DNA from: Chryseobacterium sp. S0630
Lineage (GTDB): Bacteria > Bacteroidota > Bacteroidia > Flavobacteriales > Weeksellaceae
Direction: 5' to 3'
Length of the DNA: 32,715 bases
NCBI RefSeq assembly: GCF_024158915.1
Contig: NZ_JAMZGF010000059.1
Span: forward strand, 1-32,715
Shown one piece after another: positions 7,519 through 15,938 of this stretch. The notes under the pieces are model-generated. The model did no database searches. It was not told the origin of the DNA and saw nothing but the letters and a program-made list of their open reading frames with translations. The translations under genes and the position numbers were made by a program. Each line of letters begins with the position of its first letter. Position 1 is the first letter of the stretch.

Positions 7519-8355
7519 ATGAATAAAAAAGCAATTAAAATTTTACTCAACACCATAAAAACTTCCCAGAACGAAAGTGTAAGGGATTGGTTTTATTGGG
7601 AAACCTATATGCAGTATATCTCTGAAGATGATTTTGAGTATGCAAAGAAACATTCTGTAATGTATGATCAGGAAGAGATAAGTCATGATGAAATTTGCAG
7701 AAGAATTAAAAGGGCTGTGGCTGGTATTGAAAAACAGAAAGTTGTAGATGCTTTCGTGTATAGTTTAGGTACCAGGCAACTAGAATACCGCTCATTTTTA
7801 TCCAGCTATTGTATTGCAGAAAGTCTGGAAGAGCATAGCTTTACACCAAGTCCGGAACCTAATGAAGGCATCTGTGCGATATGTGGGCTTCATACTTATG
7901 AGTTTGAAGATCCTATCGAATTCAATACAATCAATTATTTCAAATACAAAGATGGATGCTGTTTTGATAGTTTAATCCAGATTTTATTTGATCTGGAACA
8001 ATTTCCAAAACTTCCGGTTGTTAAACCCAATGAAAATGACTACAAGATTCTCAATGAACTAAAAGGAATCATTGAAACATCAGAACCCAACGACAGAATT
8101 TCTCAACTTAAAAAGAAGATTTCCAAAATAATAAAATCAAACGATGAAGAACGGTTAGGATTGTTAGAAATATTGGGAGTGATCGGAATTTTACATGATG
8201 ATGCTCATTTTGGATATGCTGATCAATACGTTACCTATCCGGAAAGAGAACACAGACCCATTAGGAATGATGATGTTGGTTATCCTGCAAGATGGTGGCA
8301 GGGAAAATTTGGAATTGATGATGAGAAGTGGAAGTACTGGTTTGAAGACAATTAA
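7519..8355 (+). CDS. Hypothetical protein, 278 residues
   Basis: Soluble, acidic, with no signal peptide or membrane segment. The N-terminal half is helical and rich in aromatic and charged residues (DWFYWETYMQYI). A CAICG element sits near residue 118, followed by GCCF near 148, which could bind a metal although no full zinc-site pattern is clear. The C-terminal part is dense in conserved-looking residues (GILHDDAHFGYADQY, then YPARWWQGKFGI). I do not recognise the family. It stands alone between a terminator and a 204-bp gap. It could be a polymorphic-toxin immunity or housekeeping orphan, but nothing in the context favours either. Confidence 0.75.
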   Translation: MNKKAIKILLNTIKTSQNESVRDWFYWETYMQYISEDDFEYAKKHSVMYDQEEISHDEICRRIKRAVAGIEKQKVVDAFVYSLGTRQLEYRSFLSSYCIAESLEEHSFTPSPEPNEGICAICGLHTYEFEDPIEFNTINYFKYKDGCCFDSLIQILFDLEQFPKLPVVKPNENDYKILNELKGIIETSEPNDRISQLKKKISKIIKSNDEERLGLLEILGVIGILHDDAHFGYADQYVTYPEREHRPIRNDDVGYPARWWQGKFGIDDEKWKYWFEDN

Positions 8356-8559
8356 GTAATTGTTTATCATATTATCCTACATTTAAAAGCAAATTTTCAA
8401 TACAAAAAACAGGGTTAAAATGAATTCAGGAGCGTTTTTACCATATCAAATTAAAATTACATGATGTTTACCGAATTATTTATAAATTAGAGCGTTAAAA
8501 TTCAAGCTGTTATTATTATTTAAAAACTAATAGAATTTCCACCAAATCAAAATATAACC

Positions 8560-9060
8560 ATGGCAGAATATTACGCAAAATCAAGCAATTCTTTATCTTT
8601 TGAAGTTACAAGAGAAGAAAGATTAATTGGAAAACTTACTTATACAAGCTGGTTTAAATTTAATGCTGTTATTGAAATTGCTGATGGACAAACCTATCAG
8701 GTGGAGCCAAAAGGTTTTTGGGGAACTACGATTGAGCTTAAAGATCATGAAAGAGTGCTTCTGAAATTCAGGATGAACTGGAACGGAGAAATTGTAGTGC
8801 AGACCTATTTTGACGGAATTAAAAATGGTTATCTTTTTAAACACAGAGGTATTTTTAAAGAATCATTTGTCCTTACAGATCAGGACGGCGTTGAGCTGAT
8901 GATCATAAAACCCCATCTGAAATGGACTTCCATGAATTACGAATACCAGATTACCACCTCTGATGCCTTTGAAACCTTCCCCGAAAAAGAAATCGTTTTA
9001 ATTAATGCACTGCATTGCGCCAATTATTATATGTCGATGATGGCCGCTGCCGTGATATAA
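8560..9060 (+). CDS. Hypothetical beta-rich protein, 166 residues
   Basis: Cytoplasmic-looking protein with no signal peptide. Residues about 10-130 alternate short hydrophobic strands (GKLTYTSWFKFNAVIEI, then GTTIELKDHERVLLKFR), a pattern that resembles LURP-one/Tubby-like beta barrels. That resemblance is an impression, not a motif match. The C-terminal segment (EKEIVLINALHCANYYMSMM) is hydrophobic and helix-like, as in that fold. A 204-bp gap with no recognisable promoter precedes it, and the gene stands alone. Confidence 0.7.
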   Translation: MAEYYAKSSNSLSFEVTREERLIGKLTYTSWFKFNAVIEIADGQTYQVEPKGFWGTTIELKDHERVLLKFRMNWNGEIVVQTYFDGIKNGYLFKHRGIFKESFVLTDQDGVELMIIKPHLKWTSMNYEYQITTSDAFETFPEKEIVLINALHCANYYMSMMAAAVI

Positions 9061-9087
9061 AAGATAATTTTAGATTTTAATAGCGAT

Positions 9088-9139
9088 GTCATTCTGACAC
9101 AGAATGAAATTCTGCGAATATTGTTCAAAGAATCTCATT
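9088..9139. repeat. Diverged copy of the GTCATTCTGA repeat
   Basis: GTCATTCTGA at 9088-9097, GAATGAAATTCTG at 9102-9114 and AAAGAATCTCATT at 9127-9139 resemble parts of the palindrome at 3028-3098. It looks like a degraded relative immediately before the larger palindrome at 9150-9323. Confidence 0.4.
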
Positions 9140-9149
9140 AATAATGAAC

Positions 9150-9323
9150 TTGTTTAAACTTTTTTGAAACATTAAGATTGTATTAAGGTATTGAGAGTAT
9201 TAAGATAAGCTTCGCTTTAAGCTTAAAAATCAGAATGATTTATCTTAACTTAATTATGCTTTACTGCTTAAATCCTTCTTAATGGTTTAAGAAATATCCA
9301 ATATTTTTTATAAGTTTAAACAA
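9150..9323. repeat. 174-bp nested palindromic element (MITE-like)
   Basis: Perfect 11-base inverted ends: TTGTTTAAACT (9150-9160) and AGTTTAAACAA (9313-9323). Inside are further paired blocks: TTGAAACATTAAGA near 9164 against TCTTAATGGTTTAA near 9277; ATTAAGATAA near 9199 against TTATCTTAA near 9240; and an inner AAGC-TTC-GCTT hairpin near 9208. A fragment with TTGAACCATTAAGAA recurs near 32471. No ORF. Together with 9088-9139 it fills the 304-bp gap between convergent genes. It may act as a transcription barrier; no transposase is present. Confidence 0.6.
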
Positions 9324-9364
9324 CTTCAATATATGTTGTTACCAATAAGATAAATAGTCTTTAC

Positions 9365-9766
9365 CTACTTTTCCAAAGCCTTTGAAACAGCCAAACTATC
9401 TTCCAGCAATCTGTAGCGTGTAATTTTATTATTTTGAATACGCATCTGAATACAGAATAAAGACTCTACAATTTTGCCTGTTTCAAGCATTTTCGTTACA
9501 AATTCTCCTGTAATCACGGCATTTTCATCATCGGTAAAAATATGATCAATTTTTGCAGAAACAGGTTCTGTATTTTTCCATAGCAGTTCAAAAAATTCGG
9601 CGACTTCCTGTTTATTATTTCTTACTCCCAACCAGAGTGCTTTTTGTTCATCTCCAGGTATATACCAGTCTACGGTGTCAGAAAAAAGATTAGTTAATTC
9701 TGTCAAATTTCTTTCCGACATAAACTGTAGAAATTGCTGGGTGGTTTCTTGGATGTTGCTGTTCAT
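9365..9766 (-). CDS. NTF2-like / SnoaL-like domain protein
   Basis: A 133-residue soluble protein with the NTF2-like layout: an N-terminal helix (TTQQFLQFMSERNLTELTNLF), then DTVDWYIPGD, a helix with KQEVAEFFELLWK, and a run of strands (DHIFTDDENAVITGEFVTKM, then FCIQMRIQNNKITRYRLLEDS). Family members are small cone-shaped barrels, either enzymes (ketosteroid isomerase or SnoaL type) or binding proteins. No specific catalytic pattern can be assigned. The gene is divergent from the siderophore receptor, with a 199-bp gap, and ends facing the palindromic element at 9150-9323. Confidence 0.8.
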   Translation of the reverse strand: MNSNIQETTQQFLQFMSERNLTELTNLFSDTVDWYIPGDEQKALWLGVRNNKQEVAEFFELLWKNTEPVSAKIDHIFTDDENAVITGEFVTKMLETGKIVESLFCIQMRIQNNKITRYRLLEDSLAVSKALEK

Positions 9767-9910
9767 TTCTTGAAAATTATAATCAATAATTAACTTTGTA
9801 TAGAGTGATGAAGATAAGAAAAATTCATATTCTAATTGTTGTTTATTTTCATAAAATCCTTTATTGATCGGTTATTTCATTAAGGAAGTTTTATGATTTG
9901 TATCATGTTT

Positions 9911-9943
9911 TTATTTAGAATTAATAAAAATAAGATAATTTTG
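9911..9943 (+). promoter_or_regulatory. Putative promoter and Fur-like site of the TonB receptor
   Basis: TAATTTTG at 9936-9943 matches the -7 consensus TAnnTTTG, 22 bp before the ATG at 9966. Directly upstream, 9911-9933 is partly symmetric (TTATTTAGAATT then AATAAAAATAA) and shares TTTAGAATTA with Fur-type boxes. A Fur site here would explain iron repression of a siderophore receptor, but the second half-site is poor. The promoter is fair; the Fur site is a weak guess. Confidence 0.4.
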
Positions 9944-9965
9944 CAGAACTAACTTAATTATAAAC

Positions 9966-12116
9966 ATGAAAAAAACTATTATTTCTGCAGCTCTATTAGC
10001 CGTAACAATGCTGAGTGCCCAGGAAACGGATACCATCAAAGTGGCTGAAATCCAGTCCGTATCCCTTCAGGGAACTCACAATTACAGAACCAAAAAATCT
10101 GAATCCATCGCAAGACTTCCTCTTGAAAATCTTGAAAATCCTACCGTTTACAACTTTGTACCCAAAGAAATCATCAGTGAAATGGGAGCAATGGACTTTA
10201 ACACAGCCATGGCTTCTGCTCCAGGAGTGGTGGTAAGCAACAGTGTCAACGACAGCGGGAATGACATTTTCATGAGAGGTTTTAGCTCCAATGCCAGTTT
10301 CAGAAACGGGTTGATTCAAAACCCAAGAGTTCAGTCCGAGATCGCTAATATCGAGAGAGTAGAAGTAATAAAAGGCCCATCCGGAACTTTATTTGGAGGG
10401 ACATTAGCCAACTATGGCGGTGTGGTGAATATCGTTACGAAAAAACCACAGGAAAACTTCGGAGGAATTATCAATTATACCACCGGAAGCTGGGGAATGA
10501 ACAGAATCACTGCAGATGTGAATACCCCTTTGAACAAAGAAAAAACGGCATTGGCAAGATTCAATGTCGCTGCCTATTCTCAGGATTCTTTCCAGGATGC
10601 AGGCTACAACAAAGGATTATTTTTCTCAGGAAGTGTTTTGTATAAAGTAAGCGACAAAACCACGGTGACACTTGATACAGAGTTCCATGCTCCGGACAAA
10701 ACATTGAATGCTTATGTAAGAAACTCAGAGAAATTAACCTTACACTCAATGAAAGATCTGGAAGTCGCTTACAAAAGAGCATTTACCAGTAATGATATCG
10801 GGTCCAAAAGAACCAATTTTGTGACAATGGCTGAGGTAACTCATAAATTCAATGATCAGTGGACTTCAAGAACATCTTATCAAAGAGGGGAAGCTAATGA
10901 AAATGAGTCGATCTTTTTAGTGCTGAGATATCTGAATAACAATCAGGTAGAAAGAATGATCCGTCCTTTCGACAGCTTTAAAGTAACCACAGACAATATT
11001 CAACAGAATTTTACAGGAGATTTTAAAATAGGCGGCTTAAGAAACCGATTGGTAGTGGGAATAGATTACTTCCAGCAAAGAACAAAATATCAGTTCCCTT
11101 ACTATGAAGCCAATGGATACAGTAATGTTTTCATGCCTTATGACAAAGTAACTTTGGACAGTTCTTCAGCATGGGATCCTATCTCAAGGAATAAATTCAT
11201 GAATAAGGAGAGAAAATCCACAGAATCTGATATCACAACATTCAGAACGATCAGTGGTTATATCTCCAATGTTTTAAATATTACAGATAATTTACTGGTG
11301 ATGGCCAGTTTAAGAGTAGACAGCTATAAAAATGACGACACGGTGGTAAACGGTGTTGAAATTTCTACGAAAAACGGATATCCTGAAAATAAAGTTACAG
11401 GGTACAGTCAGACCCAATTTTCACCAAAGTTTGGATTGGTGTATGAAATAGTAAAAGAACAGATTTCATTCTTTGCCAATTATGTGAATGGTTTTAAAAA
11501 CTATGCGCCATCTTTGAATGAAGTGGGTGTTCTGACAAAATGGGATCCTGAGCAGGGAAATCAGATTGAAACAGGTTTCAAAGTAGATCTTTTTCATAAA
11601 AAATTACTGACAACCGTGAGCTACTATAATATTAATGTTAAAAACAGGCTGGTTGCAGATCCGGGCGGAATAGGAAGTATTCAGGATGGTAATATCAAAA
11701 GTCAGGGACTGGAAATAGGTATCATTGCCAACCCTTTTAAAGGATGGAATATCATTGCCGGATATGGATATAACGATAATAAATATGATGACCGAAGCAA
11801 AGATAGCGGAAAAAGAATCGCCTGGACTCCAAAACATGTAGCTAATCTATGGACAAGTTACAAAATCATGGATGGAGCTTATGAAGGACTTGGTTTCGGA
11901 GCTGGATTTAATTTCGTAGATCAAACTTATATCAATATTACCAATCATTTCCTTGCTCCGTCTTATACTACTGTAGGTGCTACCATTTTCTATGATAAGA
12001 AAAAATACAGAATCGGTCTGAAAATGAATAATGCTCTGAATGAAAACTATTGGAACTTCTACGGACAACCACAGAAGCCAAGAGAAATCCTTGCCAATTT
12101 TGCATTCAAATTTTAA
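9966..12116 (+). CDS. TonB-dependent siderophore receptor
   Basis: A 716-residue outer-membrane receptor importing a ferric chelate with TonB energy. The signal peptide (MKKTIISAALLAVTMLSAQ) is followed by a TonB-box-like segment (DTIKVAEIQSV), then the plug domain with hallmark FMRGFSSNASFRNG and IERVEVIKGPSGTLFG at about residues 100-150, then a beta barrel ending in FAFKF with the terminal aromatic. There is no N-terminal carboxypeptidase-like domain of the SusC type and the length suits FhuA/Fiu-like siderophore receptors. It heads a probable module with the PepSY membrane protein and esterase downstream. The exact siderophore cannot be read; the esterase suggests an ester-linked catecholate. 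Confidence 0.92.
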   Translation: MKKTIISAALLAVTMLSAQETDTIKVAEIQSVSLQGTHNYRTKKSESIARLPLENLENPTVYNFVPKEIISEMGAMDFNTAMASAPGVVVSNSVNDSGNDIFMRGFSSNASFRNGLIQNPRVQSEIANIERVEVIKGPSGTLFGGTLANYGGVVNIVTKKPQENFGGIINYTTGSWGMNRITADVNTPLNKEKTALARFNVAAYSQDSFQDAGYNKGLFFSGSVLYKVSDKTTVTLDTEFHAPDKTLNAYVRNSEKLTLHSMKDLEVAYKRAFTSNDIGSKRTNFVTMAEVTHKFNDQWTSRTSYQRGEANENESIFLVLRYLNNNQVERMIRPFDSFKVTTDNIQQNFTGDFKIGGLRNRLVVGIDYFQQRTKYQFPYYEANGYSNVFMPYDKVTLDSSSAWDPISRNKFMNKERKSTESDITTFRTISGYISNVLNITDNLLVMASLRVDSYKNDDTVVNGVEISTKNGYPENKVTGYSQTQFSPKFGLVYEIVKEQISFFANYVNGFKNYAPSLNEVGVLTKWDPEQGNQIETGFKVDLFHKKLLTTVSYYNINVKNRLVADPGGIGSIQDGNIKSQGLEIGIIANPFKGWNIIAGYGYNDNKYDDRSKDSGKRIAWTPKHVANLWTSYKIMDGAYEGLGFGAGFNFVDQTYINITNHFLAPSYTTVGATIFYDKKKYRIGLKMNNALNENYWNFYGQPQKPREILANFAFKF

Positions 12117-12155
12117 TACCTAAAAACAAAAATAATCTCAAAAAAATATAAGGAT

Positions 12156-12299
12156 GAAAACCGCAAAGGTGCAACACTTTGATTTATAATACTCACTATT
12201 TCTGAAGCCTTCAAATATGCTAAAGTAAACGGCAGCAGAAATAACTCTTTTCACTTTACAAACACGCCATTATAAATACAATTGCGCCTTTGCATTTTC
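12156..12299. repeat. Inverted repeat of the GCAAAGGCGCAA family
   Basis: GCAAAGGTGCAA (12163-12174) and TTGCGCCTTTGC (12282-12293) are inverted and match at 11 of 12 positions, flanked by GAAAA on the left and TTTTC on the right. The core is the same as in the element at 3-76, with a longer insert. It fills most of the gap between the receptor and the PepSY gene, so it may affect co-transcription of the module. Confidence 0.5.
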
Positions 12300-12320
12300 T
12301 ACACTTACATTTTTGATTGG

Positions 12321-13607
12321 ATGAAAACAGATATGGAAAATAAAAAAACGAATCCTAAAAAAAAGCAGGGAAAATCCCTTACCAAAAGGATCACCGGTTG
12401 GTTACATCTCTGGCTCGGGCTGGTTTCCGGAATCATTGTGCTTACTGTTACTCTTTCGGGAACTGTATTTGTCTTTTGTGACGAAATCATTGATCTGTGC
12501 GGGGGAAGTGCTAAATACGTCAATGCTCCGGCTCATACAAAAAAGATGACCCCTGAAGCGTTACTTGCTCAGTTTCATCAACAGGTTCCGGACAGAAAAG
12601 CGTTCTATTTTGATACTTATAAAGGTGCTGACAGAAGTTTCAGAGTAGCTTCAGCCACCAAACCGCCTAAAGATAAAAATGCAGATAAAGCAGAGAAACC
12701 AAAGAAAAAAGGGCGTGGCCCGCGAGGTGTATTTGCTTATCATTATCTCAACCCTTACACCGGGAAAGTAATCGGTTCTACAAAAAGCTATGAGTTTTTC
12801 TATGTTGTAGCCCATATTCATGCACAGCTACTGGCAGGAAAGTTCGGGAAAACAGTAGTCGGTGTTGCTTCCATCATATTTTTTGTTCAGCTTATCGGTG
12901 GACTGATTCTCTGGTGGCCAAAAAAATGGAACAAAACAACAAGAACAACAGCTTTTAAAATCAAATCCGGAACAAAATGGCGCAGGAAAAACTACGACTT
13001 TCATAATGTTTTTGGGTTTTATTCATTACTTCCGGCCGTATTTATTACTATTACAGGATTGATTATGGCCTATGAGGTTTTAACCAATCTTACCCAACAG
13101 GCTTTCGGAGGAGCTGTAGATGCCCATACTATTGCGGAAAAATATGAACCTAAGTTTGATCCGGAAAAGAAAGCTTTGACTTATACTGATTTTGTAGACA
13201 GAAAGTTTAATGAGTTTCCTGATGCAAAACAGTTCAGAATGAGTATTCCCAGAAATGATTCCGCAACGGTATACCATGTTGGAGTCGCTCAGTTTATCGG
13301 ATTGAAAAGCCTTATCAACGGAAAAAGTATGGAAACCAATAAATACACCGGAAAAGAGATAGATTATCCTAAAGAAGTTCAGATGCATGAAGTGATAGAA
13401 CATATGAATTTTGATCTTCACGTAGGCTACTGGGGCGGCATGTTCGGTAAAATATTCACATTCATTATCGGAATTATCTGTACCAGTCTCCCGATTACCG
13501 GATTTCTGATCTGGTGGGGAAGAAGAAACAAATCACCCAAAAAGAATAAAGAAATTAAAAACATTCATCAACACAGAAAAGATTCACACCATGAACAATT
13601 GGTTTAA
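12321..13607 (+). CDS. PepSY-associated membrane protein (putative ferric-siderophore reductase)
   Basis: About 428 residues with the PepSY_TM arrangement. A basic N-terminus is followed by a first membrane segment (LHLWLGLVSGIIVLTVTLSG), a periplasmic domain with a Lys/Pro-rich stretch (KNADKAEKPKKKGRGPRG), two central segments (FFVQLIGGLILWW; FITITGLIMAYEVL) and a last one (FIIGIICTSLPITGFLIWWG). Histidines near membrane ends (HLWLGL, HIHAQLL, HEVIEHMNFDLH) could hold heme, as proposed for relatives that reduce ferric siderophores. That activity is inferred. The start is ATG 12321 or 12333; the longer TTG reading from 12282 lies in a repeat. It overlaps the esterase gene by 17 bp, implying translation coupling. 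Confidence 0.88.
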   Translation: MKTDMENKKTNPKKKQGKSLTKRITGWLHLWLGLVSGIIVLTVTLSGTVFVFCDEIIDLCGGSAKYVNAPAHTKKMTPEALLAQFHQQVPDRKAFYFDTYKGADRSFRVASATKPPKDKNADKAEKPKKKGRGPRGVFAYHYLNPYTGKVIGSTKSYEFFYVVAHIHAQLLAGKFGKTVVGVASIIFFVQLIGGLILWWPKKWNKTTRTTAFKIKSGTKWRRKNYDFHNVFGFYSLLPAVFITITGLIMAYEVLTNLTQQAFGGAVDAHTIAEKYEPKFDPEKKALTYTDFVDRKFNEFPDAKQFRMSIPRNDSATVYHVGVAQFIGLKSLINGKSMETNKYTGKEIDYPKEVQMHEVIEHMNFDLHVGYWGGMFGKIFTFIIGIICTSLPITGFLIWWGRRNKSPKKNKEIKNIHQHRKDSHHEQLV

Positions 13608-14643
13608 AATTATATACATTCCTGTATTTTTACTGTTTACATTGGGGAAATCCCAGGAAAAACTGACGATAGGAGAGAAGCAAAACGTATTTTCAAAAGT
13701 TCTCAATGAAAACAGAGAAATCTGGGTTCATCTGCCCAAAACTTATAACGACAATACCATCAATCCTGCAAAATATCCTGTCATCTATCTTTTGGACGGA
13801 GAAATCAATTTTGAATATTATACAGGATTAACGGATTTCATTGCCAGAACACCCTATGCCGATATTCCGGAATGTATTGTTGTCGGAATTAAAAACACAG
13901 AAAGAACAAGAGATCTTACCCCGACAAAGTCTGAAAAGAAAAGTCCCGTAAATCCTTCTCTTACACTTTTTGCAGATAGTGGAGGTGGTGAAAACTTCGT
14001 GAAATTCATTCAGGAAGAGCTGAAACCATTTATCAGCAAAAACTACAGGACTCAGAATTATTCTGTGTTGGTAGGGCACTCTTTCGGAGGATTATTTGCT
14101 ATTAATACCTTCCTTTTATATCCTGATTATTTTAATGCTTATGTTGCGAATGATCCTAGCTTATGGTGGGATCATAAAGTGACCATTTCCAGAACGAAAG
14201 ATTATCTGGAAAAAAATAAGAACTTTCCTGAAAAAAAATCACTGTATGTTTCCCAGGCAGATAATGAAGAACAGCAGAAAAACTGGAATTCTGATATGAC
14301 ACAGGCTATTGAAGAGTTTAAAGGAATTATAGAAAAGAACGGTTCTTTGAACTATAAACATCGCTTTTTTGAAGGAGAAACCCACGGAACGGTTTCTTAT
14401 CCCGGAAATTATGAGGCTTTGAAATTTATATTCAAAGGATTCAGAACGGATATAAAACAATTGGCTAAAAATCCCAAACTGCTTGAAGAAGATTATAAAC
14501 AGTTTTCTGAAAAAATGGGAACAAATTTTATTCCTTCAGAAACTTATCTGAATGTAGTTATCAAATTCATGAAGAGTAACGGCTTCAAAGATTCCGAAAC
14601 TTATTTTATGAATCTGAAAGACAAATATTATTCTAAGAAATAA
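13591..14643 (+). CDS. Exported alpha/beta-hydrolase esterase (putative siderophore esterase)
   Basis: 350 residues: signal peptide (MNNWFKIIYIPVFLLFTLGKSQ), then an esterase-D/IroE-type alpha/beta-hydrolase. Ser164 sits in the nucleophile elbow GHSFGG, Asp224 in SQADNEE is the likely acid, and His265 in GETHGTVSYPG is the base. Related enzymes cut trilactone catecholate siderophores such as enterobactin in the periplasm to release iron. Placement directly behind a siderophore receptor and PepSY protein supports that role. About 75 residues after the catalytic His form a helical C-terminal extension. It starts 17 bp inside the PepSY gene and ends at a terminator. A general carboxylesterase is the main alternative. 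Confidence 0.88.
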   Translation: MNNWFKIIYIPVFLLFTLGKSQEKLTIGEKQNVFSKVLNENREIWVHLPKTYNDNTINPAKYPVIYLLDGEINFEYYTGLTDFIARTPYADIPECIVVGIKNTERTRDLTPTKSEKKSPVNPSLTLFADSGGGENFVKFIQEELKPFISKNYRTQNYSVLVGHSFGGLFAINTFLLYPDYFNAYVANDPSLWWDHKVTISRTKDYLEKNKNFPEKKSLYVSQADNEEQQKNWNSDMTQAIEEFKGIIEKNGSLNYKHRFFEGETHGTVSYPGNYEALKFIFKGFRTDIKQLAKNPKLLEEDYKQFSEKMGTNFIPSETYLNVVIKFMKSNGFKDSETYFMNLKDKYYSKK

Positions 14644-14655
14644 TACGCTGAAAAA

Positions 14656-14704
14656 GAAACTCTCAAAAGTCAAACAATTAGGCTTTTGAGACAGTTTCTT
14701 TTTT
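14656..14704 (+). terminator. Intrinsic terminator of the siderophore module
   Basis: TCTCAAAAG (14661-14669) pairs with CTTTTGAGA (14683-14691). The base extends with GAAAC (14656-14660) and GTTTC (14694-14698) across a 2-base bulge. T residues follow to 14704. Confidence 0.8.
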
Positions 14705-14732
14705 ATATATACTAATTTTAAAATTAGGTTTT

Positions 14733-14784
14733 GGCTAAAGCCAATGGAATTGCTGATATAATAAAAAACGGGCTAAAGCCCGTT
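14733..14784. repeat. GGCTAAAGCC dispersed hairpin repeat
   Basis: Two related palindromes: GGCTAAAGCC at 14733-14742 and AACGGGCTAAAGCCCGTT at 14767-14784. From memory the GGGCTAAAGCCCGTTCCTATTGA string is common between genes in Chryseobacterium and neighbours. It lies in the convergent gap between the esterase and lipoprotein genes. Confidence 0.55.
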
Positions 14785-14798
14785 CCTATTGAATGTTT

Positions 14799-14830
14799 CT
14801 CTCGCAGATTTTGCTGATTGAGCAGATTTA
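14799..14830. repeat. CTCGCAGATTTTGC-type repeat unit
   Basis: CTCTCGCAGATTTTGCTGAT and the following GAGCAGATTTA match, in part, both arms of the larger palindrome at 32547-32620. It appears to be a single half of that dispersed element. Confidence 0.5.
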
Positions 14831-14891
14831 TTCTCAAAGATTATCCGCACAGTTTGTCATTCCATAGGAATCCATGCAGATTCTTTTCAGG

Positions 14892-15908
14892 TTAATGCCT
14901 GTTATCACAATTAATCGGGAAATCCTTCTCCTTTTGATCTAAAAAACTGATGGAAGGACAGCCAAAAGACTGCGCCATGAACCCAAAAATAACAGGAGGT
15001 TTCCCTTTGAAAAGATGGCCTGTCCATTGGGAGATATTGGCTTCATCAGCATCTATTCCATAAAGAGGCATAAATTCTCCTCCATCACTTCCTGCAAGAC
15101 TGAATGTCTTTTCCGCAATTTTTTCTTTACGATCATTGATTACTACAAGTTTGCGCTCTGTGATATTTCCTTCTTCAAGATAATCCTGCAGATAATAGGT
15201 TAGATTTTCATATTGTGACTGATAAGTTTTTCCCAGAGCCAGTTTTGAGTGAGAAAAGTATTTTTTTGAAATATCAGCGTTGGCTTTTTGCCATTTCACA
15301 GCTTTCATTTTATTGTCTACGAAAGGATTTTTATTTCCAAAATAAGCGATGGCATTATTATAACGGTCGTATTCTGTTGTTTTTTGATGAGTGGCTACCT
15401 GAAATCCCATCATATAAGAATCCGGATCTAAATCCTGATCATCGGAATAAGGACTTAAATAAGCCACGGCCTTTAGCTTGCTGACTGGCATTCTTTGAAG
15501 CAGGTTAGAGCCATACTCATAGATGTACAGGGAATCATTTTCAGTGAGCTGAATTCCGTTGAGCAATTTTTTTCTGCTTGGTGCATCCAGTTCAAAATGC
15601 TGGAGTTCTTCGAAAGACATCTGTTTATGATTTTTAACAATTTCTGCAGGCATCGGTTGCTCTCCTTTGTAGATATCTGAAACAGAAATGAAAATATCCA
15701 TATCAGAATCTTTTTCTGCGGATGAAATAACAGACAGACTGAATATATTAAAGTTGGTGTAATCTATTTTCTCTTCAGTTTTTACTGTTTTTATAGTATC
15801 ATTCGTAATTTTTGTTTCTGTGGTAACCGTTTTCTTCTCTTCTTTTTGACAGCTCACAATAACCAGTTGAAAACATATAAGTGCTGCTACAGTTTTAATC
15901 TTTATCAT
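14892..15908 (-). CDS. Lipoprotein of unknown function, 338 residues
   Basis: A lipoprotein signal peptide (MIKIKTVAALICFQLVIVSC, lipobox IVSC, Cys20) is followed by a Lys/Thr-rich linker to about residue 50 and a mixed alpha/beta domain without a motif I recognise. Notable stretches are SYMMGFQVATHQKTTEYDRY and, near the end, MAQSFGCPSISFLD. It should be anchored in the outer or inner membrane. The next minus-strand gene upstream, also exported, ends 30 bp away, so the two may form an operon (protease-like protein first). No function is proposed. Confidence 0.85.
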   Translation of the reverse strand: MIKIKTVAALICFQLVIVSCQKEEKKTVTTETKITNDTIKTVKTEEKIDYTNFNIFSLSVISSAEKDSDMDIFISVSDIYKGEQPMPAEIVKNHKQMSFEELQHFELDAPSRKKLLNGIQLTENDSLYIYEYGSNLLQRMPVSKLKAVAYLSPYSDDQDLDPDSYMMGFQVATHQKTTEYDRYNNAIAYFGNKNPFVDNKMKAVKWQKANADISKKYFSHSKLALGKTYQSQYENLTYYLQDYLEEGNITERKLVVINDRKEKIAEKTFSLAGSDGGEFMPLYGIDADEANISQWTGHLFKGKPPVIFGFMAQSFGCPSISFLDQKEKDFPINCDNRH

Positions 15909-15938
15909 CTTTCTTAATAGTAAAGAGTTATTAATATT

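Noticed and set aside
12282..12320. TTG start extending the PepSY protein
   Set aside because: It lies in the right arm of a dispersed repeat and adds a non-conserved aromatic segment; ATG 12321 or 12333 fits the basic N-terminus better.
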